DNA of 64,000 nt from Paraktedonobacter sp035294465 (GTDB taxonomy: Bacteria; Chloroflexota; Ktedonobacteria; Ktedonobacterales; Ktedonobacteraceae): positions 1-64,000 of the forward strand of contig DATGKW010000227.1 of NCBI GenBank assembly GCA_035294465.1, given 5' to 3'. Below the pieces are notes generated by a model. It was given only the letters and a program-made list of their open reading frames with translations, did no database searches and was not told the origin of the DNA. Both the position numbers and the translations under genes were made by a program. Within the stretch, counting starts at the first letter, position 1; every line of letters begins with the position of its first letter. This document shows positions 59,544 through 64,000 of this stretch, in pieces.

Positions 59544-60842
59544 TCATTCCTGGCTATGAGGTACCAGGTGGATATCAATATCTTGTGAGAGACGCAGCAG
59601 GCGATTTGTGATGGAGCCGCGAATGAGTTCTTCCCAGCGGCTGCGCGCGGGCTGGCCAATGACGATCTGCGTCACCTGGCGCTCCCTGGCGATCTTCACC
59701 AACTCCTGGGCGATGTCGCGGCCTCTGGCGCGAATGACTTCGGCTCCCAGATCTTCCGCGAAGCGGGCGTGCTCCTCCAGGCGGCGCTGTGCAGCCTCTT
59801 GCTCAGCGCGTGACTCGCGGCCAAATCGCCAGAGCCTGAAGAGCTTGCCGGTGAAAGCGCGGTAGCCCTCTGGTTCGATGGAGACGGCGAGCAGGTCGGC
59901 GTGTAAGCCGTGGGCCAGCCGCCAGGCGTCGCGAATGACCTGACGGGTGTGCGGCCGGGGATCAAAGCCGACCAGGACACGCTCGTTCGCTCGCCAGCGT
60001 TCGGTGATGTGGTGCTGCAGCATGTATTCCTGTAGCTGCGCCTCGGTCTTCTCGGCTACACGTTGCAGGGCCAGTTCTCGCAAGGCCGTGAGGTTGCCCT
60101 CGCGAAAAAAGTGGTGCAGTGCCTGCTCGATGCGGTCGGGTGGGTAGATATTACCGTGTCGCATGCGCTGGCGCAGGGCATGCGGCGAGATGTCGATCAG
60201 TTCTACCTCGTCGGCCTGGTCGAGAACCCAATCGGGCAACGTCTCGCGCACCCGTACACCGGTAATGGTGGCGACCACGTCGTTCAGGCTTTCCAGGTGC
60301 TGAATATTGAGTGTAGTCACCACATCAATACCAGCATCCAGAATCTCCAGCACATCCTGGTAGCGCTTGACGTGTCTGGAGCCGGGTACGTTGGTGTGGG
60401 CCAACTCGTCGATAAGCGCTACTCTGGGATGCCGGGCCAGAATGGCTTCGGTATCCATTTCTTCCAGCAAGATATTCCGGTAAGGGACCTTCTTGCGTGG
60501 GATGATCTCCAAATCGCCAATCTGCGCCTCGGTACTGGGACGCCCATGCGTCTCGACGTAGCCTATGACTACATCGGTTCCCCGGCCCTCGCGGCGGTGC
60601 CCTTCATTCAGCATGGCGTAGGTCTTGCCGGCACCGGCTGCTGAGGCCAGGTAGATACGCAGACGTCCGCGTCTATGCGCGGGTCGGCTTTCTTCCTGCT
60701 CCCTCTGTTCCCTCGTTTGGGAAGGAACAGCGGAGGAGGAGTCCTGCTCGTGACGTTGCAGGCCGTAGCGCCGGAGGAGTTCTTCTGGATCAGGGCGTCC
60801 CTCCTCGCGGCGCGCGCGCTCGGATGAGTGCTCGTTCGTCAT
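59544..60842 (-). CDS. kdpD: KdpD N-terminal half: KdpD sensor plus USP domain
   Basis: 432 residues. After a charged 60-residue leader comes the KdpD domain with Walker A-like YLASAAGAGKTYAML and Walker B-like VALIDELAHTNVPGS, then TLNIQHLESLNDVV. A universal-stress-protein-like domain (ERVLVGFDPRPHTRQVIRDA ... TQIVIGQPARSRWEELIRGS) ends the protein. It has no membrane or kinase part. In most bacteria this is fused to the kinase. It starts 4 bases after kdpC; the ribosome site is weak, so coupling is likely. Confidence 0.93.
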   Translation of the reverse strand: MTNEHSSERARREEGRPDPEELLRRYGLQRHEQDSSSAVPSQTREQREQEESRPAHRRGRLRIYLASAAGAGKTYAMLNEGHRREGRGTDVVIGYVETHGRPSTEAQIGDLEIIPRKKVPYRNILLEEMDTEAILARHPRVALIDELAHTNVPGSRHVKRYQDVLEILDAGIDVVTTLNIQHLESLNDVVATITGVRVRETLPDWVLDQADEVELIDISPHALRQRMRHGNIYPPDRIEQALHHFFREGNLTALRELALQRVAEKTEAQLQEYMLQHHITERWRANERVLVGFDPRPHTRQVIRDAWRLAHGLHADLLAVSIEPEGYRAFTGKLFRLWRFGRESRAEQEAAQRRLEEHARFAEDLGAEVIRARGRDIAQELVKIARERQVTQIVIGQPARSRWEELIRGSITNRLLRLSQDIDIHLVPHSQE

Positions 60843-60846
60843 GGCT

Positions 60847-61455
60847 CTATTTTAGCGCGTCGAGGGCCAGGTTCAAGTCCAACACGTTGACGTAAGGCTC
60901 GCCGAAGATGCCCAGGAAGCGCCCCGTCTCGTGGCTGTAAATTAGCTGCTGAACCTGGGCCAGACTCAGCCCCCGCGCTTGAGCGACGCGCGGAGCCTGG
61001 TAGAGCGCTCCTGCGATGGAAATGTCCGGGTCCAGACCAGAACCCGAAGCCGTCACCAGATCCACCGGCACCGGTCCTGGAGGCGCGTTGGGATTCTCTT
61101 TCTTGAGTTCCGCGACTCGCTGCTGCACCGTCTGGATATAAGAGGCGCTGGTGGGTCCAGCATTGGAAGCGCTGGAGTTGTTTGCGGCGTATGGCTCAGG
61201 CGTTCCAGTTTGTGGGTTGACTGTAGCGGAGGGTCGCCCGTGGAAGTATTTGGGCAGGGTCCAGTATTGTCCGATGAGCTCCGAACCAATGATCTGCCCG
61301 TTGGAGGCGCGGATCAGGCTGCCGTTGGCCTGGTAGGGAAAGATCAGTTGGGCCAGGCCCGTTACTACTCCTGGGTAGATGAAGCCAAGCAAGATTATGA
61401 GCAATAGCGTGAGTACAATCGCCGGGCGCAGGTACTTCTTCCAAAATGCTTTCAT
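60847..61455 (-). CDS. kdpC: KdpC, potassium-transporting ATPase subunit C
   Basis: 202 residues. One N-terminal membrane helix (AIVLTLLLIILLGFIYPGVV), then the KdpC body: LIGQYWTLPKYFHGRPSA, VTASGSGLDPDISIAGALYQ and GEPYVNVLDLNLALDAL. It stabilises the KdpFABC pump. The gene is 14 bases after kdpB. Confidence 0.95.
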   Translation of the reverse strand: MKAFWKKYLRPAIVLTLLLIILLGFIYPGVVTGLAQLIFPYQANGSLIRASNGQIIGSELIGQYWTLPKYFHGRPSATVNPQTGTPEPYAANNSSASNAGPTSASYIQTVQQRVAELKKENPNAPPGPVPVDLVTASGSGLDPDISIAGALYQAPRVAQARGLSLAQVQQLIYSHETGRFLGIFGEPYVNVLDLNLALDALK

Positions 61456-61469
61456 CTTTCTTCCTTTCC

Positions 61470-63677
61470 TTAAAGCGTCAGATGCAGGGCTACCAGCACC
61501 AGGTCAATCAACTTGATGAAGATGAACGGGACGATAATTCCTCCCAGTCCGTAAATCAGCAGGTTGCGGCGCAGCAGGGGACCAGCCCCGATGGGACGAT
61601 ACTTGATGCCTCGCAGGGCCAGGGGGATCAGTGCGATGATGATCAGGGCGTTGAAGATCACGGCTGAGAGCACCGCGCTGTGCGGCGTCGCCAGGTGCAT
61701 AATGTTGAGCGCCTGTAACTGCGGATAGGTCACGGAAAAGGCTGCCGGAATGATGGCAAAGTACTTGGCGACATCGTTGGCGATGCTGAAGGTCGTCAGC
61801 GCTCCCCGCGTGATGAGCAACTGCTTGCCCACCTCGACCACCTCGATCAGTTTGGTAGGGTTGGAGTCCAGATCCACCATGTTCGCGGCCTCTTTGGCGG
61901 CCTGGGTGCCGGTGTTCATGGCCACACCTACATCGGCCTGGGCCAGCGCTGGCGCGTCATTGGTGCCATCCCCGGTCATGGCCACCATTTTCCCGCCCGT
62001 TTGCTGCTCCTTGATGAGTTTCATCTTGGTCTCAGGCGTGGCTTGAGCCAGGAAATCATCGACCCCCGCCTCTTTGGCGATAGCGGCGGCGGTCAGGGGA
62101 TTGTCTCCAGTGATCATGATGGTGCGAATGCCCATGCGCCGCAACTGCTCAAAACGTTCACGCATGCCGCTTTTCACGATGTCCTTGAGTTCGATTACGC
62201 CCAGTACCCGTGCCCGCCCTGCCGAGCCATGAGAGCCGGCCACAGTTTCCGCGACGACCAGCGGAGTGCTGCCCACGCGCGCAATGCTGGTAACAAGCTC
62301 GTCCAGTTCGTCGCCGGTGCTGCCTCCATGCTCGCTCACATAGTTCTTGACCGCGTCGGCAGCTCCCTTACGGATCGTGTGCGCTGGCTCGCTGTCCTTG
62401 CTTGCTGCTCCGTCCATATTCACGCCGCTCATGCGCGTGGTGGCGCTGAAGGGAATGAAAGTGAGAGAAGGATCGACCTCATCGGTAAAGCCGTAGCGTT
62501 CGCGGGCCAGGGCCACAATCGAGCGACCTTCCGGGGTTTCATCGGCCAGGCTGGAAAGCATGGCAGCCCGCGCTACCTCCTTCTCGCTGGCCCCTGCTAC
62601 AGGCACAAAACGTGTTGCCTGGCGATTGCCCAGGGTAATCGTGCCCGTCTTATCGAGCAGGAGCACATCGACATCGCCAGCTGCTTCCACGGCGCGTCCG
62701 CTCATAGCGAGCACGTTGCGTTGCACCATGCGATCCATGCCCGCGATGCCAATGGCCGAGAGCAAGCCCCCGATGGTGGTGGGGATCAGGCAGACTAGCA
62801 GGGCAATCAAGGTCGTCACCGAGACGGGCTGGCCCGAATAGATGGCGAACGGTTCCAGGGAGACCACCACCAGCAGGAAAATGATGGTCAGGCTGGCGAT
62901 CAAGATGTTGAGGGCGATCTCATTGGGCGTTTTCTGCCGTTTGGCACCCTCGACGAGAGCGATCATGCGATCCAGGAAGGTTTCGCCGGGGTTAGCAGTG
63001 ATCTGCACCACGATCCAGTCGGAGAGAACGCGAGTGCCACCGGTGACGGCGGAACGGTCGCCGCCGCTCTCGCGAATGACGGGAGCGGACTCGCCGGTGA
63101 TGGCGGACTCATCGACCGAAGCGACGCCCTCGATGACCTCGCCATCGCCGGGGATGACCTCGCCGGCTTCGACCAGCACAAAATCGCCGGCGCGCAGGTC
63201 GGGAGCGGCGACCTCCTGAATGGAGCTGGTGCGCTCGCGAGAAGCGAGGCGGCGGGCGACAGTGGTGGTGCGAGCTTTGCGCAGGGTGTCGGCCTGGGCT
63301 TTGCCGCGCCCTTCGGCCATGGCTTCGGCGAAGTTGGCGAAGACAACGGTGAACCAGAGCCAGACGGAGACAGCGAGCACGAAGATCGTCTCGTAGGTCA
63401 GTTGGGTGCGCGGCAGTGCTGCCGTGGGCTGAGTAAACAGGAAGCGAATGAACTCGATAGTAGTGACAACGCTGCCTACCTCGACCACGAACATCACGGG
63501 ATTTTTGATTTGCACGCGAGGATCGAGTTTTTTAAAGGACGCGGGGATGGCCCGGCGAATGATCCTGGGGTCGAAGATGGAGATATCGCCCTTACGGCGC
63601 GTCTTCCACTCTCTGGTCTCTAGCTGCGATTCGCTCTCCGGCTCCTGCTGGCTGGTTTGCATCTGTTTGGTATACAT
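61470..63677 (-). CDS. kdpB: KdpB, P-type ATPase subunit of the potassium pump
   Basis: 735 residues. P-type ATPase with phosphorylated Asp342 in LLLDKTGTITLGN, actuator TGESAPVI, hinge MTGDGTNDAPALAQADVGVA and KdpB-specific IPTTIGGLLSAIGIAGMDRM. It hydrolyses ATP to drive K+ uptake through KdpA. GGAAGG precedes the ATG; 2 bases separate it from kdpA. The N-terminus is about 45 residues longer than the E. coli type and charged. Confidence 0.97.
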   Translation of the reverse strand: MYTKQMQTSQQEPESESQLETREWKTRRKGDISIFDPRIIRRAIPASFKKLDPRVQIKNPVMFVVEVGSVVTTIEFIRFLFTQPTAALPRTQLTYETIFVLAVSVWLWFTVVFANFAEAMAEGRGKAQADTLRKARTTTVARRLASRERTSSIQEVAAPDLRAGDFVLVEAGEVIPGDGEVIEGVASVDESAITGESAPVIRESGGDRSAVTGGTRVLSDWIVVQITANPGETFLDRMIALVEGAKRQKTPNEIALNILIASLTIIFLLVVVSLEPFAIYSGQPVSVTTLIALLVCLIPTTIGGLLSAIGIAGMDRMVQRNVLAMSGRAVEAAGDVDVLLLDKTGTITLGNRQATRFVPVAGASEKEVARAAMLSSLADETPEGRSIVALARERYGFTDEVDPSLTFIPFSATTRMSGVNMDGAASKDSEPAHTIRKGAADAVKNYVSEHGGSTGDELDELVTSIARVGSTPLVVAETVAGSHGSAGRARVLGVIELKDIVKSGMRERFEQLRRMGIRTIMITGDNPLTAAAIAKEAGVDDFLAQATPETKMKLIKEQQTGGKMVAMTGDGTNDAPALAQADVGVAMNTGTQAAKEAANMVDLDSNPTKLIEVVEVGKQLLITRGALTTFSIANDVAKYFAIIPAAFSVTYPQLQALNIMHLATPHSAVLSAVIFNALIIIALIPLALRGIKYRPIGAGPLLRRNLLIYGLGGIIVPFIFIKLIDLVLVALHLTL

Positions 63678-63679
63678 CT

Positions 63680-64000
63680 TTAGAACGTCCTTCCCGCATG
63701 CATGAGTAATTGTTCAACGATGGGACCCAGGGAGTAGGCCGGAAAGTAGGTCAGCGCCCCGACGATCAGGATCACGCCAATCATCAGAGCCACGAAGAGT
63801 GGTCCGGTGGTGGGGAAAGTGCCCAGACCGGCAGGGACGATCTTCTTCTTGACCAGCGAGCCGCCGAAGGCCAGAACAGGAATTACTTCGGCAAAGCGAC
63901 CAATGAGCATGACGATGCCCAGCGTCCAGTTGTAGAAAGGCGTGTTACCGTTGAGACCGGCGAAAGCCGAGCCGTTGTTGCCGTTAGCTGAAGTGAAAGC
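63680..64000 (-). CDS. kdpA: KdpA, potassium-channel-like subunit (5' part outside window)
   Basis: The last 106 residues are present: AFTSANGNNGSAFAGLNGNT (filter-like region), GRFAEVIPVLAFGGSLVKKK, then the final membrane helix ending GPIVEQLLMHAGRTF. The sequence continues beyond 64000. Confidence 0.95.
   Translation of the reverse strand, partial: AFTSANGNNGSAFAGLNGNTPFYNWTLGIVMLIGRFAEVIPVLAFGGSLVKKKIVPAGLGTFPTTGPLFVALMIGVILIVGALTYFPAYSLGPIVEQLLMHAGRTF

Overview
The window looks like a chromosomal piece of a filamentous, sporulating-type Chloroflexota bacterium (Ktedonobacteria-like). This is inferred from the gene mix: moderate-to-high GC, large multidomain sensors, TIR-NB-ARC-TPR proteins, a kinase-helicase fusion, and Shine-Dalgarno sites of the AGGAGG type. 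No rRNA or marker gene in the window proves it. I saw no tRNA, rRNA, CRISPR array or intact insertion sequence.

Layout. 1-4.1 kb: 3'-truncated smpB (minus strand), then an MMPL/RND transporter overlapping a lipocalin/AttH-type lipoprotein. 4.2-9.5 kb: a two-component system behind two candidate promoters and a palindrome, plus a protein with two receiver-like domains. 9.6-19.5 kb: a chemosensory operon in the order PatA-like, CheY, CheY, CheW, MCP, giant hybrid CheA, small coiled coil. The order is that of the pilGHIJ-chpA (type IV pilus) systems, and no cheR or cheB lies in the window. 19.7-20.8 kb: leuB. 21.2-26.3 kb: a compact complex-I-like module (NuoB; a NuoI/NuoE-like hybrid; NuoF-like; a NuoG/GltD-like flavo-iron-sulfur protein) with no membrane subunits, closed by a 25-bp hairpin. 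26.5-31.6 kb: GH1 and GH3 glycosidases around an XRE-GAF regulator. 31.8-36.2 kb: a stress-type DUF2382 protein, a membrane-anchored HNH protein, a CDGSH protein, a decayed lectin-like island with strong terminators, and a TPR protein.

36.4-48.9 kb is the most unusual part. It holds a predicted pseudokinase fused to a DinG-type helicase, a Nudix/winged-helix protein, and two tandem modules. Each module has a shared 70-bp leader element, a short Lys-rich reading frame, and a convergent TIR-NB-ARC-TPR (STAND) gene. The second STAND gene is translationally coupled to an alpha/beta hydrolase. These are candidates for a nucleotide-binding immune or cell-death system.

49-56.8 kb: Gfo/Idh/MocA oxidoreductase, SDR, a luciferase-family remnant cut by a membrane-protein gene, a CHRD-like lipoprotein, an APC permease and a CaCA exchanger. 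57-64 kb (minus strand): the potassium operon kdpA(partial)-B-C, kdpD split into two genes, then kdpE and a clean intrinsic terminator.

Functions are assigned from motifs read by eye, without database searches. Starts were chosen from Shine-Dalgarno sites and family length.
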